Shown here: piece after piece, positions 46,697-55,893 of the stretch | Layout of the letters: every line of letters begins with the position of its first letter | Position numbering within the stretch: position 1 is the stretch's first letter | Source: a bacterium | GTDB lineage: Bacteria; Zhuqueibacterota; Zhuqueibacteria; Residuimicrobiales; Krinioviventaceae | DNA length: 64,000 nt | Assembly: GCA_029561455.1 (NCBI GenBank) | Contig: JAKQIY010000057.1 | Coordinates: forward strand, 1 to 64,000 | Direction of reading: 5' to 3' | The notes under the pieces: model-generated | What the model was told of the DNA's origin: nothing | What the model saw: the letters and a program-made list of their open reading frames with translations, nothing else | The model's database searches: none | Made by a program: the position numbers and the translations under genes

Positions 46697-47506
46697 CTAT
46701 CGTTTTACTATTTTTGCATCAATACCATATTGGTTGCTGAACGATTGGGCGAACTTTCTGGCAGCTTTCAGGTCGTCATAACTGCCAATCCATACAGCAT
46801 AATATACTTTTCCATCAACCTTTTTTTCAATAACTTGTACATGTTGATATACTTTAAAAAATTTATCCCTGACCGTTCTGGCATTCTTTAAAACTGAAAA
46901 AGCGCCAATCTGAACAGAATAGAGCTCTTTCTCGCCAGCTTCCCCGCCCTGGACCGGAAGTTGTTCCTTGACCGGTTTACGCCATAATTGTGATGTTTCC
47001 AAATCGGCTACTGCCAAATCAATATATGGTGAATTACGTACATTTTCGATGAATGCCTGTAAAAAAATCCGGGCGGAATCTTGCTTCCCCTGTGCATATA
47101 TAGACTGACAAAGTAAATACTGGGTCCGGTCCTTGATCGGAGTATCGGGATAATTGCTTAAAATAGAGGATAGATAAATCCGGGCGTCTTTATAATCACC
47201 CATCGAATAATAATACTGGGCAATGCGCAACAAGGCTTCAGCCGCATAAGGATGTTGTTTATACTCTGTCCGCACCTGATTATAATAGATTAGTGCCTTT
47301 TGCGCATCTTTTTCAAACAGACCCCGGAAATAAAGCACACTGGGGTCTTTCAGATCAATGGCATCCACTTGTTGTAACTGCGATTCAAGTTCATCCAGGC
47401 GATTTTCACGATACAGATTTTCCAGCAGAGCAATATTTTGCTGTTGGGAAAGAGCGACTGAAATAAATAAACTGCCTGCCAACAAGACAAGTTTAACGAT
47501 ACGCAA
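46697..47506 (-). CDS. SPOR-domain protein with TPR-like repeats
   Basis: A 269-residue exported protein with a signal peptide (LVLLAGSLFISVALSQ). Residues ~30-165 form TPR-like helix pairs (PYAAEALLRIAQYYYSMGDY, YAQGKQDSARIFLQAFIENV), and residues ~195-268 are a SPOR domain (ELYSVQIGAFSVLKNARTVR ... KVYYAVWIGSYDDLKAARKF). SPOR domains bind denuded glycan strands, so the protein probably acts at the septum or in wall growth. The TTG start at 47506 lies inside the lapB end with AGGG upstream, so both are translationally coupled. This gene is the last of the lapA-lapB-SPOR operon. Confidence 0.9.
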   Translation of the reverse strand: MRIVKLVLLAGSLFISVALSQQQNIALLENLYRENRLDELESQLQQVDAIDLKDPSVLYFRGLFEKDAQKALIYYNQVRTEYKQHPYAAEALLRIAQYYYSMGDYKDARIYLSSILSNYPDTPIKDRTQYLLCQSIYAQGKQDSARIFLQAFIENVRNSPYIDLAVADLETSQLWRKPVKEQLPVQGGEAGEKELYSVQIGAFSVLKNARTVRDKFFKVYQHVQVIEKKVDGKVYYAVWIGSYDDLKAARKFAQSFSNQYGIDAKIVKR

Positions 47507-48659
47507 TTTTTACCCTTTTGGTTGAATTCCAGGCTTTGCATTCAGGGCAGTGCCAAAAGTAGGACACACTTTTATATCCGCAACCGGTACAAATATAATC
47601 ATGATGTTCCTGCATGATCCCTTCCGCCAGTTTTTGCGCCATTTCAACTGCGTCATCCGTCAACCCTAATTTGCTTTTCAATCGGATCAGCATTAATTTC
47701 AGCTCCAAACGATCAGGATCGGTGACTAGTGCAGATTGACATATCTCAATCGCTTTCAGGTATTCACCCTTTTTCTCCGATAATTCGGCCAGCCCCAAAT
47801 GCGCTTCCATCACTTCAGGATTGGACTTGATTAATTCGATATAGAGCTTTTCCAGGTCGCCAAACTGTCCCAGGTCGAACAAAACATCTTTCATACGTTC
47901 AAAGGCCAGGGCTGAGTCTTTGGGATTGTTTTGCATCAGTTGCTTTAATGCTGTTAAAGCATCTTTTAAACGGTGCTCGCGTATATAACTATGTGCCAGT
48001 TCCAGGTAGGCTCCGGAGCAGGTTTTATCCAGTTTCATCGCTTCCCTGAAACACAGGCGGGCATCATGTTCCTTGTTAATTTTGGTTAACTTTAACCCTT
48101 CCTCCAGTTTGAAACAAGCCAGAATGCGCGCTTTATGTTCCTTATCTTGCTTGTTGCTTTTTTTCAGCAAATCATAGGCTTTACGCCAATCTTCCATATC
48201 CTCATAAACTAATTGCAGCAATTCTTTGCTTGCTTCGTTCTGACGGTCGATAGAAAGGACTTCTTCAAGGGTGGTTACAGCCTGTAAATAATTTTTATTT
48301 TTATGATAATCTTTGGCAAGCGACATTAATATAGATATTCTCCGTGCATTACCAAGTTCATGACGGATTAAAAGGTCACGGTGAATTTTAACCGCTTTAT
48401 CGGCATAACCCTGTATACGCAAAATATCGCCAATTTTTATATAAGCATCGACCAACTCGGTATTGATACGGACAGTTTTGCGCAAATGATCCAACGCTTT
48501 TTCATAATCGCCGTCGATTAAATTATTCAATCCGGCAATGTATTCTATTTGCGCTTCATTTTGATCTACCTGGCGTCGCCTGAAAACCCGGAATATTCCG
48601 GCAGTTAACAGAAATATAACAACAATTAAAACAAGTGCAATTATATGGATCTGCTCCAT
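47493..48659 (-). CDS. lapB: LapB/YciM-like lipopolysaccharide assembly protein
   Basis: A 388-residue protein with one N-terminal membrane helix (IIALVLIVVIFLLTAGIFRV), about nine TPR motifs, and a C-terminal rubredoxin-like metal site, YICTGCGYKSVSYFWHCPEC (two CxxC pairs), exactly the layout of LapB/YciM. In enteric bacteria LapB recruits LpxC to the FtsH protease and so limits LPS synthesis. Here lapA precedes it, as in E. coli. AGGAG stands 6 bases ahead of the ATG. The last TPR runs into the zinc domain with no long linker. Confidence 0.9.
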   Translation of the reverse strand: MEQIHIIALVLIVVIFLLTAGIFRVFRRRQVDQNEAQIEYIAGLNNLIDGDYEKALDHLRKTVRINTELVDAYIKIGDILRIQGYADKAVKIHRDLLIRHELGNARRISILMSLAKDYHKNKNYLQAVTTLEEVLSIDRQNEASKELLQLVYEDMEDWRKAYDLLKKSNKQDKEHKARILACFKLEEGLKLTKINKEHDARLCFREAMKLDKTCSGAYLELAHSYIREHRLKDALTALKQLMQNNPKDSALAFERMKDVLFDLGQFGDLEKLYIELIKSNPEVMEAHLGLAELSEKKGEYLKAIEICQSALVTDPDRLELKLMLIRLKSKLGLTDDAVEMAQKLAEGIMQEHHDYICTGCGYKSVSYFWHCPECKAWNSTKRVKIAYR

Positions 48660-48663
48660 TCAA

Positions 48664-49020
48664 TTACTCCTTTTTGCTTTTATTTTTTTTCCCGGTGGTG
48701 TTGGCAGGAGTTGACAACGGCATGATCATATCATCAACTGCTACATTACGCAGGCGATCCAGTTCGCTGCGCAGTTTTTTTAATTCTTTGCGCACTTGCC
48801 GGTTCTCGCTTTTTAAACTTAGCATCTGAAAAATTGATACAAACACCCAAAAAAACATACCGGCAGCAAAAGATATGTACATTACAATCCATAATGGCAT
48901 TTTACCGGCCGTTTCCCATTGCCAAAACCGGACTGATACCATAACGGATGAATTTTGCATAGCGAAAAGTATTATTACAACAATCAGTACCGCTCCGATA
49001 ATCCATTTGACAATCCACAT
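48664..49020 (-). CDS. lapA: LapA-domain inner-membrane protein (DUF1049)
   Basis: A 118-residue membrane protein with two helices (WIIGAVLIVVIILFAMQNSS and LWIVMYISFAAGMFFWVFVS) followed by a coiled coil (ENRQVRKELKKLRSELDRLR) and a Lys-rich tail. QNSSVMVSVRFWQWE is the DUF1049 signature. It starts the LapA-LapB operon. ATG 49020 has GGAGG 6 bases upstream; the frame is open 12 bases further up. It likely acts with LapB in lipopolysaccharide control. Confidence 0.88.
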   Translation of the reverse strand: MWIVKWIIGAVLIVVIILFAMQNSSVMVSVRFWQWETAGKMPLWIVMYISFAAGMFFWVFVSIFQMLSLKSENRQVRKELKKLRSELDRLRNVAVDDMIMPLSTPANTTGKKNKSKKE

Positions 49021-49235
49021 AATTGCCTCCAAAAAATATATTATCCGAATTTAATATAATGTAAAATATAAAGTTGAAAATTCAAAACTTTTTTGTATAA
49101 ATAGTTATTATTATTTTCGGAAAATTTCTAAAACAATCCTGTTCGAGATAATATCATGTAAGGTAAATTGAATTCCAAACTCAATATATACAAATATTTA
49201 TTAAACATGCAATGCCGTTACAATCCTGCCCTCTT
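49021..49235. other. AT-rich intergenic DNA between lapA and the rpsA terminator
   Basis: No gene is visible; the lapA promoter should lie here. The rest up to 49336 contains the terminator listed separately. Confidence 0.4.
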
Positions 49236-49272
49236 AAAAAAAAAAGAGTCGGGGCTTTTCAGACCCGACTCT
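49236..49272 (-). terminator. Strong rho-independent terminator of the scpA-rpsA block
   Basis: On the minus strand the 9-bp stem AGAGTCGGG pairs with CCCGACTCT across a 10-base loop (49245-49272), followed by a run of about ten T (49236-49245 on the plus strand are A). It lies 64 bp past the rpsA stop. Confidence 0.92.
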
Positions 49273-49336
49273 AATTTGTTCAATTATGATTCATTGTGAT
49301 TACTGTAACAATCATAATCTGTGCTTATTTTAGAGT

Positions 49337-51259
49337 TTATTCACCTTCCGGGGTTGCGGTTTTATCAACCTGCGGCTTTTTTTCAGAAGCTGGAGCAGCC
49401 GGCGCTTCACTATTACCACGGCTACGCGGCGCTGTAATTCCAAGTTCTTCATCGATATCTTCGGTGATAATTTTCTTACTCAGGTCGATATCCGTTCTTT
49501 CCGACAATACAATCTTTTTGTTTTCCTTGTTAAATTCAATAACAATCAAACTGAGTGTATCATCAATCTGGTAACCATCGGCCGGTTTACCAAGGTTTTC
49601 CTTGGCTAATTGCGACATGGGCACAAAACCATCCACGCCTTCCGGTAATTCAGCTAACAGACCCTTTTCAATTAAACGAACCACCTTGCCCTGAATTTGC
49701 GTGCCGACTTTGTACTTTTCCTCAAAATAATCCCACGGATTATCCTGGGTTTGTTTAAAGCCGAGCGATATTCTGCGATTGCCTTTATCAACATTCAGAA
49801 CTACGACCTGAATCTCATCACCTTTCTTTACAACTTCTCCAGGGTGACGGATCTTTTTGGTCCATGACAGGTCGGAAATATGGATCAATCCATCGATACC
49901 TTCCTCAAGTTCCACAAAGGCGCCAAAATTGGTGAGGTTGCGCACTTTGCCGGTATGACGCGAGCCAACCGGGTACTTTTCGGACAAAGTCTCCCACGGA
50001 TCGGGTTCGAGTTGTTTTAAACCGAGAGAAATTTTGCGTTCTTCTTTTTGAATGTTCAGCACTTTGGCTTCGATCATTTCACCAACCGCCAGAATTTTGG
50101 AGGGGTGTTTGATATGCTGGGTCCAGGACATTTCGGATATATGGATCAATCCTTCCACACCCTTTTCCAGTTCAACAAAAGCGCCATAATCGGAAATACT
50201 GACCACTTTACCGCGCACGATGGTACTGACCGGGTATTTTGCTTCCACTTCTTCCCACGGATGCGGCTGTAATTGTTTAAGACCAAGGGAAATACGGTCT
50301 TTATCATCATTGAAATCAAGAATTACAACATTAATTTTCTCATCGAGGGCAACCACTTCAGATGGATGCGAAACACGGCCCCACGACAAGTCATTAATGT
50401 GCAACAAGCCGTCAACACCGCCAAGATCAATAAATACACCGAAATCGGTGATATTTTTAACAGTGCCTTCCAATATCTGGCCGCGTTCTAACTCGACAAG
50501 GATCTTTTCCCGTTGACCCTTCATCTCCTCTTCAACCAGGACACGGTGAGAAACCACAATATTTTTACGAATGTGGTTGACCTTGACAATTTTGAATTCC
50601 ATGTCTTTATTGATCAGGGCATCAAAATCGCGGATCGGGCGGACATCAATCTGTGAACCGGGCAGGAATGCATCCACACCGCCGAGATCGACAACAATAC
50701 CGCCTTTGATACGGCGTACGCATTTACCTTTAAGGACTTCGCCTCTTTCAAACGAAACAATGACCTTGTCCCAAATCCGCATGAAATCGGCTTTCCGTTT
50801 GGAAAGAATTAAAAATCCGTCCACATCTTCAATTTCATCGATCAAAACTTCAACATTGTCACCGACAACAATATCAGAGGGGTCGTCAAACTCGTCGATA
50901 GGAATAGTCCCCTCGGATTTGAAACCGATATCAACAGACACTTCCTTATCATTAACTGCAAGTACTTTACCGACAACGACCTGACCGGGTTTGAAATCCA
51001 TTAGTGTATCCTCATAAAGTTTGGCCATATCGGCAAACTCTTTATCGGTATACTCTTTTTCCAGCAGGTCCAACTCTGCAAGACTGGTTGGTTTTGCAGG
51101 TACTGCTTTCGGTTGAATCTTTTCCGCCTGAACCGGCGCTACAGGGATTTGAACTTCCTGAGTTACGGCCTCGGCCTGTGCTTCTTTGTTTTCACCTGAT
51201 TCTGGGTTTGCAACCGGCATTCCTTCATCAAGTGGTTTAGGGTTTGTTTGTTGGTCCAT
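49337..51259 (-). CDS. rpsA: 30S ribosomal protein S1
   Basis: A 640-residue RNA-binding protein with six S1 (OB-fold) repeats, near residues 93, 177, 264, 349, 436 and 523. The clearest are GVFIDLGGVDGLLHINDLSW, AFVELEKGVEGLIHISEMSW and AFVELEEGIDGLIHISDLSW. S1 helps load mRNA onto the 30S subunit, most needed where Shine-Dalgarno sequences are weak, as for several genes here. The N-terminus has a ~75-residue low-complexity extension rich in Glu, Pro and Ala, and the last ~40 residues are acidic and disordered. It is the last gene of the block and is followed by a strong terminator. Confidence 0.97.
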   Translation of the reverse strand: MDQQTNPKPLDEGMPVANPESGENKEAQAEAVTQEVQIPVAPVQAEKIQPKAVPAKPTSLAELDLLEKEYTDKEFADMAKLYEDTLMDFKPGQVVVGKVLAVNDKEVSVDIGFKSEGTIPIDEFDDPSDIVVGDNVEVLIDEIEDVDGFLILSKRKADFMRIWDKVIVSFERGEVLKGKCVRRIKGGIVVDLGGVDAFLPGSQIDVRPIRDFDALINKDMEFKIVKVNHIRKNIVVSHRVLVEEEMKGQREKILVELERGQILEGTVKNITDFGVFIDLGGVDGLLHINDLSWGRVSHPSEVVALDEKINVVILDFNDDKDRISLGLKQLQPHPWEEVEAKYPVSTIVRGKVVSISDYGAFVELEKGVEGLIHISEMSWTQHIKHPSKILAVGEMIEAKVLNIQKEERKISLGLKQLEPDPWETLSEKYPVGSRHTGKVRNLTNFGAFVELEEGIDGLIHISDLSWTKKIRHPGEVVKKGDEIQVVVLNVDKGNRRISLGFKQTQDNPWDYFEEKYKVGTQIQGKVVRLIEKGLLAELPEGVDGFVPMSQLAKENLGKPADGYQIDDTLSLIVIEFNKENKKIVLSERTDIDLSKKIITEDIDEELGITAPRSRGNSEAPAAPASEKKPQVDKTATPEGE

Positions 51260-51280
51260 GATTAAAAATTACCTCCTTGG

Positions 51281-52153
51281 TTATTTATTAAAAGCCCCTT
51301 GCGGGGAACTTGTAAACTGCGCAACTTGCTCCAATTGCCAAACCGGGGTTGATGCGCTTCCGGTTATACCGACTCTATCATCCGGTTTGAACCATTCCAT
51401 ATTTATTTCATCCGGTGCTTCTATGTGATAGCTGCGCGGATTTGCATTTTTACATATCTCAAACAATACGGCCGTGTTGGAACTGCTCTTTCCACCGACC
51501 AGTAACACCACACTTACAGAAGCAGCAAATTTCTGCATCTGTTCGTGTCGTTTATTTATATAGCTGCAAGTTGTATCACTGACAACCGCATCTTTATGTA
51601 ACGTTAGCAGTGCGTCACTTATTTCAATGAACTTTTCACGCGCCAGGGTAGTTTGTGATACCAGCAATACTTTATCATCCGGCTTGATAGCAGGTAATTC
51701 ATTTTTATTCGCAACAATCACCGCTTCATTATTACAATACCCGGCAATACCGCTGACCTCCGGATGCCCTTTTTTCCCGGCAATAATGATCTGGTAACCC
51801 TGGCGATAATAGTTTGCCACCAGCTTGTGTACTCGTTTCACTTTGCCGCAGGTGGCGTCAACCAGGCGGACGCGGCTATTGACCAGTTTACTCTCCAATT
51901 GTGGAGAAATACCGTGCGAACGGATAAAAACCCGCTGCCCGGCAAACTCATCCGCAGTATCGCAATTTTCAATGAACGTTTGTTCAAGAACCATTAACCC
52001 TTTACCTTGAAGTCGCTGCATTTCCTGGTCGTTGTGAATCACAGCGCCAAGCGCATGTAAAGTTTCCGGTGTCTTTAAATGATCTTCAACCAATCCAAGA
52101 GCGCGGTTGACTCCGGGACAGGGTCCAGCATGGGGATCAATTATGACCTGCAT
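51281..52153 (-). CDS. ispH: 4-hydroxy-3-methylbut-2-enyl diphosphate reductase
   Basis: Last step of the MEP pathway, giving IPP and DMAPP. The 290-residue protein has the three cluster-binding cysteines: Cys12 in HAGPCPGVNRAL, one in VDATCGKVKRVHKL and one in DTTCSYINKRHEQ. Active-site motifs are AVIHNDQE (His), GKKGHPEVSGIAGYC (His, Glu), SQTTLA and GGKSSSNTAVLFEIC. In common IspH the start is AGFCFGVKRA; here it is AGPCPGVNRA. The gene overlaps cmk by 17 bp. With rpsA downstream, it forms the common cmk-ispH-rpsA order. Confidence 0.94.
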   Translation of the reverse strand: MQVIIDPHAGPCPGVNRALGLVEDHLKTPETLHALGAVIHNDQEMQRLQGKGLMVLEQTFIENCDTADEFAGQRVFIRSHGISPQLESKLVNSRVRLVDATCGKVKRVHKLVANYYRQGYQIIIAGKKGHPEVSGIAGYCNNEAVIVANKNELPAIKPDDKVLLVSQTTLAREKFIEISDALLTLHKDAVVSDTTCSYINKRHEQMQKFAASVSVVLLVGGKSSSNTAVLFEICKNANPRSYHIEAPDEINMEWFKPDDRVGITGSASTPVWQLEQVAQFTSSPQGAFNK

Positions 52154-52841
52154 CAGCCGCCAAAATCTCTTGTGCCTTGTGGATCACAAAATCCACCTGT
52201 TCATCAACGCTCATTTGCGAATTATCCAGCAAAATGGCATCATTAGCTTGTTTCAGGGGATTGACCTTGCGGCCGGTATCCTGGGAATCGCGCTGCTCCA
52301 TATCTTTAATAAGCGTTTGCAGATCGACCTCGATCCCTTTGTCCTGCAACTCTTTATGCCGGCGTTTGGCGCGTTCGGCAATGGAAGCCACCATAAATAT
52401 TTTCAACTCGGCCTGCGGGCACACCACAGTGCCGATATCCCGGCCTTCGGCAACCACACCGCCGCGACGCATCACTTCCTGCTGTTTTTCCACCAATATA
52501 GCCCGCACCTGCGGATTAGCAGCCACCGGGCCGATTGAATTGGTAACCTGCGGGGTGCGAATAGCTTCGGTTACATCCGCGCCGTTCAGGAATACCCGCT
52601 GCATGGAACCGTTATTCTCAAAATGGATATGCGAGTTACGGGTAACATCAACCAATTTGTCATTATCCAGCAGATCGATATGCTGTTGTAACGCATGCAG
52701 GGTAACCGCGCGATACATTGCGCCGGTGTCCAGGTGCAAATAGCCCAACCGCGCCGCAACCATTCGGGCAGTGGTGCTTTTGCCCGAACCTGCCGGCCCG
52801 TCAATAGCTATGCAAATTTTTTTAGCTTTCCGATCTGCCAT
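52137..52841 (-). CDS. cmk: Cytidylate kinase
   Basis: Phosphorylates CMP and dCMP with ATP. With ATG 52841 (MADRKAKKICIAIDG) the protein has 234 residues. The P-loop is IDGPAGSGKSTTARMVA, the CMP-binding segment YLHLDTGAMYRAVTLHA, and GGVVAEGRDIGTVVCPQA the conserved loop. A TTG 6 bases upstream is an alternative start. It overlaps ispH by 17 bp at its 3' end and follows rluB by 9 bp. Confidence 0.96.
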   Translation of the reverse strand: MADRKAKKICIAIDGPAGSGKSTTARMVAARLGYLHLDTGAMYRAVTLHALQQHIDLLDNDKLVDVTRNSHIHFENNGSMQRVFLNGADVTEAIRTPQVTNSIGPVAANPQVRAILVEKQQEVMRRGGVVAEGRDIGTVVCPQAELKIFMVASIAERAKRRHKELQDKGIEVDLQTLIKDMEQRDSQDTGRKVNPLKQANDAILLDNSQMSVDEQVDFVIHKAQEILAADAGHN

Positions 52842-52850
52842 ATCCAATTT

Positions 52851-53573
52851 TTACTTTTTTTTCATCAATCCGGCGGCTTTTTTCAGGTCACGAATTTCCG
52901 TGGGAGATAACGGCCGCGCCTGACCGCGTTCCAGATCCTCTAAAACCAGCGGGCCATAGCGCACCCGTTTCAGGGCTTTAACATCATAACCCAGCGCCTC
53001 ATACATACGGCGCACCTGGTTCTTTCTGCCTTCGTGTATTTTAATTTCCATCCTGTCAAGCGATTCCGCATAATAACGCGCTTTACAAGGAGAAGTAACT
53101 TCACCATCCAGTTCAATGCCGTTTTCCAGGAAAGAAAGGTCGTCGGGATTGAAATCCCGGTCCAGCCTTACCCGGTAGATTTTGTTCACCTTGAATGCAG
53201 GGTGCATAAGGCGATGCGCCAGTTCACCATCATTGGTAAAAAGCAGCAGTCCTTCACTCTTCAAATCCAGCCGCCCGATGGGAAAGACCCGCTCTCTGGT
53301 TTTCAACAGTTCAAACACCGTTTTACGGCCATGCTCATCGCTGGCGGTGGTAACATAACCTTTCGGTTTATTCAACATGATATAAACTTTTTTAACGGTC
53401 ATAGCGACCGGTTTACCTTCAACCGTAACTTTGTCTTTAGCCTCGTCAACCTGGGCCGAGAGTTCGGTAACCACTTTGCCGTTAATTTTTACCAGACCAG
53501 CGGTAATAAATTTTTCCGAAGCGCGGCGTGAAGCAATGCCGCAGCTTGCCAGGTATCGGTTAAGACGCATCAT
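52851..53573 (-). CDS. rluB: rRNA pseudouridine synthase, RsuA/RluB family
   Basis: Makes pseudouridine in ribosomal RNA (the 23S site in RluB, 16S in RsuA; which one cannot be told from sequence). The N-terminal S4 domain reads MRLNRYLASCGIASRRASEK, followed by the catalytic motif PIGRLDLKSEGLLLFTNDGE with the Asp nucleophile, and KIHEGRKNQVRRMYEALGY. Length is 240 residues with ATG 53573, which matches family starts; an upstream ATG at 53600 is in frame. It overlaps the end of scpB by 14 bp. Confidence 0.93.
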   Translation of the reverse strand: MMRLNRYLASCGIASRRASEKFITAGLVKINGKVVTELSAQVDEAKDKVTVEGKPVAMTVKKVYIMLNKPKGYVTTASDEHGRKTVFELLKTRERVFPIGRLDLKSEGLLLFTNDGELAHRLMHPAFKVNKIYRVRLDRDFNPDDLSFLENGIELDGEVTSPCKARYYAESLDRMEIKIHEGRKNQVRRMYEALGYDVKALKRVRYGPLVLEDLERGQARPLSPTEIRDLKKAAGLMKKK

Positions 53574-54351
53574 CGGGATTCGCCGGTTGTTGTTCATCAT
53601 CTAGAGCATTTACATCATCTTGAGCAACGAGTTCGCTAACCGTAGCGGTCAATCCGGTTTCGGGGTTTGCACTGCCGTCTTCGCCCGGCTGCTCTTTTAC
53701 CGGGGCCAGTGCGGGGGAATCGTCGCCGGTCAGTTCTTCAAATTCAAGTACCGGTAATTCTTCGGCGTTCTCATCCACCACGATCACTTCTTCCGGCAAG
53801 TTGTTCAATATCTTGCCGCCTTCGCCTTCGGCCAGCAGTTCCTCGATCTCTTTGGGTCGCGGCAGATCGGCTATATCGTTAAGATTAAAATACTTTAAAA
53901 ATTCATTGGTTGTTACAAACAATAACGAGCGGCCATGCTCTTTATCGCGGCCGGCCAGGGTGATCAATTGCCGTTCCAGCAGATTTTTGATAACCCCGTC
54001 GGAATTAACGCCGCGGATCGCGGAAATTTCCACACGGCTGATAGGCTGCTTGAATGCGATGATTGCCAGGGTTTCAAGGGCAGCCCGCGATAATCGCGTC
54101 CGCGCCTTGTTTTCATGCATTTGGCTGATCCATTTGGAAAATTCCGGTTTGGTGGCAAACTGGTAGCCATTGCTCACCTTGTTCAGAAAAAATGCCCGCT
54201 CATCGAGATCATCCTCAAGCATTTTTAGAGCATTTTCAATATCGCCTTTTTCTTCATCCTTTAATATTGCCATAATTTGCCGTACGGTCAACGGCGAATC
54301 CGAGGCAAATATCAACGATTCCAGGACCAGTTTAAGCTGTTTCGATTCCAT
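53560..54351 (-). CDS. scpB: Chromosome segregation and condensation protein ScpB
   Basis: Part of the SMC-ScpA-ScpB complex. Residues 1-165 hold the two winged-helix domains: KLVLESLIFASDSPLTVRQI, and LSRAALETLAIIAFKQPISR, VEISAIRGVNSDGVIKNLLE, the family's signature. The last 85 residues are a long acidic, Pro- and Glu-rich tail (EEVIVVDENAEELPVLEFEE), longer than in most ScpB proteins. The ATG is at 54351 and overlaps scpA by 20 bp. Confidence 0.95.
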   Translation of the reverse strand: MESKQLKLVLESLIFASDSPLTVRQIMAILKDEEKGDIENALKMLEDDLDERAFFLNKVSNGYQFATKPEFSKWISQMHENKARTRLSRAALETLAIIAFKQPISRVEISAIRGVNSDGVIKNLLERQLITLAGRDKEHGRSLLFVTTNEFLKYFNLNDIADLPRPKEIEELLAEGEGGKILNNLPEEVIVVDENAEELPVLEFEELTGDDSPALAPVKEQPGEDGSANPETGLTATVSELVAQDDVNALDDEQQPANPDDAS

Positions 54352-55069
54352 CAAGCATTCGTAAAATTATTTCACCAAAAGTTTCGGATTGCAATGCCAT
54401 GATCACCTGGTTTTTGACCAGTTCAAGGATGGCGATAAATGTTACAATCCATACCAGTTTATCATCAGTCGGTTCGAACAGGGCGGTAAAATTAATTTCG
54501 CCATATTCTTTGATCCTACTGATTACAAATTCAATTCGTTCTTCAAGGTTTACATTCAGCATGCGCACCCGGTGCACAACCACCTTTTTGTTCTTTTCGA
54601 CAATGGTTTTAAAGGCGGTTACCAGGTCGAACAGGGAGACATCGGCGCGTTCATCAACAAGTTCATCGGCAAAGCCGGGACTTTCAATTTTAAAACTGCC
54701 GCGGGTATATAAATTCCGGGCAAATTCTTCTTTTTCGCTTAAATTCTCCGCTACATCCTTGAATCGTTTATATTCCAGCAGCCGGTACACCAGTTCCTGA
54801 CGGGGATCTTCCACAACTTCCTCATCCTCTTCTATGGAAGGTTTGGGAAGTAGCATCTGCGCTTTGATGCGCAGTAATGTGGAAGCTAACAGGATAAAGT
54901 CGCTGGCAAATTCTATATCTAATAACTTGATTATATCAAGATATTCTAAAAACTGTTGCGTAATTTTGGATACCGGAATGTCGTAAATATCGACTTCGTT
55001 TTTCTTGATCAAAAACAATAACAGGTCCAGGGGACCTTCAAAAGTATCCAACTTTACTTTATACGTCAT
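54332..55069 (-). CDS. scpA: Segregation and condensation protein ScpA
   Basis: The kleisin subunit of the SMC complex, 245 residues. The N-terminus YKVKLDTFEGPLDLLLFLIK and EVDIYDIPVSKITQQFLEYL are the ScpA signatures, with LASTLLRIKAQMLLPK after. The C-terminal winged helix is FIAILELVKNQVIMALQSET. It starts the block; no ribosome binding site of high quality is seen before its ATG. A short hairpin and the HNH gene lie upstream. Confidence 0.95.
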   Translation of the reverse strand: MTYKVKLDTFEGPLDLLLFLIKKNEVDIYDIPVSKITQQFLEYLDIIKLLDIEFASDFILLASTLLRIKAQMLLPKPSIEEDEEVVEDPRQELVYRLLEYKRFKDVAENLSEKEEFARNLYTRGSFKIESPGFADELVDERADVSLFDLVTAFKTIVEKNKKVVVHRVRMLNVNLEERIEFVISRIKEYGEINFTALFEPTDDKLVWIVTFIAILELVKNQVIMALQSETFGEIILRMLDGIETA

Positions 55070-55221
55070 TCAACTCTTGTCCGTTTAACTGGCGTTCATC
55101 AACCTCCGCCATATATCATTACCGTACCTGTATTCGCATTACCGTCATTTGCACTGCATTGCAGACAGCCATGCTGCCCGGTTAGGCAGATTTGAATACC
55201 CGATACACTATACAAAATGAA

Positions 55222-55239
55222 GGCCGTATTAAAACGGCC
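55222..55239 (-). terminator. Possible terminator after the HNH endonuclease gene
   Basis: GGCCGT at 55222-55227 and ACGGCC at 55234-55239 form a 6-bp stem with a 6-base loop, followed on the minus strand by TTCATTTTG. The T-run is interrupted, so it is weak. Confidence 0.4.
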
Positions 55240-55272
55240 ATAATAACAAAATCCTGTTTTATATGCTGCCGG

Positions 55273-55776
55273 TTACATCATGAATAAATAAGGTTTCCAG
55301 CAATCATCCGGCCGCCCGAAAAAGTGCTGAATGAAAAAAAGATAACTGGGTTTTTTGGGCGTCCGCAGTAACATCATATTGGCTCGTTCCAGGGTTTTGC
55401 TGCCTTTTTTATTGTTGCAATTTACACATGCGCACACCAGGTTTTCCCAACTATCGGCGCCGCCTCTGGTGCGGGGCACCACATGGTCGATCGTAAACGG
55501 CCCTTTACGGGTGCCGCAATATACACATTGGTAGCCATCGCGTTTGAATATATTATGCCGCGTCAATTCAACACGCTTTTTTGGAACACGAATAAAATTA
55601 GTCAACCGGATTACACTTGGAAGCGGCAAAGCCTGGTACCGGGAACGAATCATGTAATGGCGTTTTTCTATAATCTCAACTTTTTCCAGATAAAGCAGTA
55701 TAATTGCTTTCTTGGCATTGACCACCGTCAGGGGTTCATAGTTCTGATTAAGCAATAATACTTTGGAATCAAGCAT
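55273..55776 (-). CDS. HNH endonuclease
   Basis: A 167-residue protein of a widespread housekeeping-type HNH family that starts VLLLNQNYEPLTVVNAKKAI. The zinc and catalytic motifs are CVYCGTRKG, FTIDHVVPRTRGGADSWENL and CACVNCNNKKGSKTL: the first Cys pair, His of IDHV, Asn of ENL and second Cys pair of an HNH/McrA finger. It probably nicks or cuts DNA; its natural role is not known. The start is ATG 55776 with a weak upstream site. It has no clear functional tie to the scp block. Confidence 0.9.
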   Translation of the reverse strand: MLDSKVLLLNQNYEPLTVVNAKKAIILLYLEKVEIIEKRHYMIRSRYQALPLPSVIRLTNFIRVPKKRVELTRHNIFKRDGYQCVYCGTRKGPFTIDHVVPRTRGGADSWENLVCACVNCNNKKGSKTLERANMMLLRTPKKPSYLFFIQHFFGRPDDCWKPYLFMM

Positions 55777-55893
55777 TTTATTATTCTTGGTTTAAATGCT
55801 TAACAATTTTTTAAATATGAATTTATGACAAAATATGCAAATAGTCAAGGATTTTCCCTAAACCAGCCGCAGGTAAACTTTTTTCCGGCCGGT

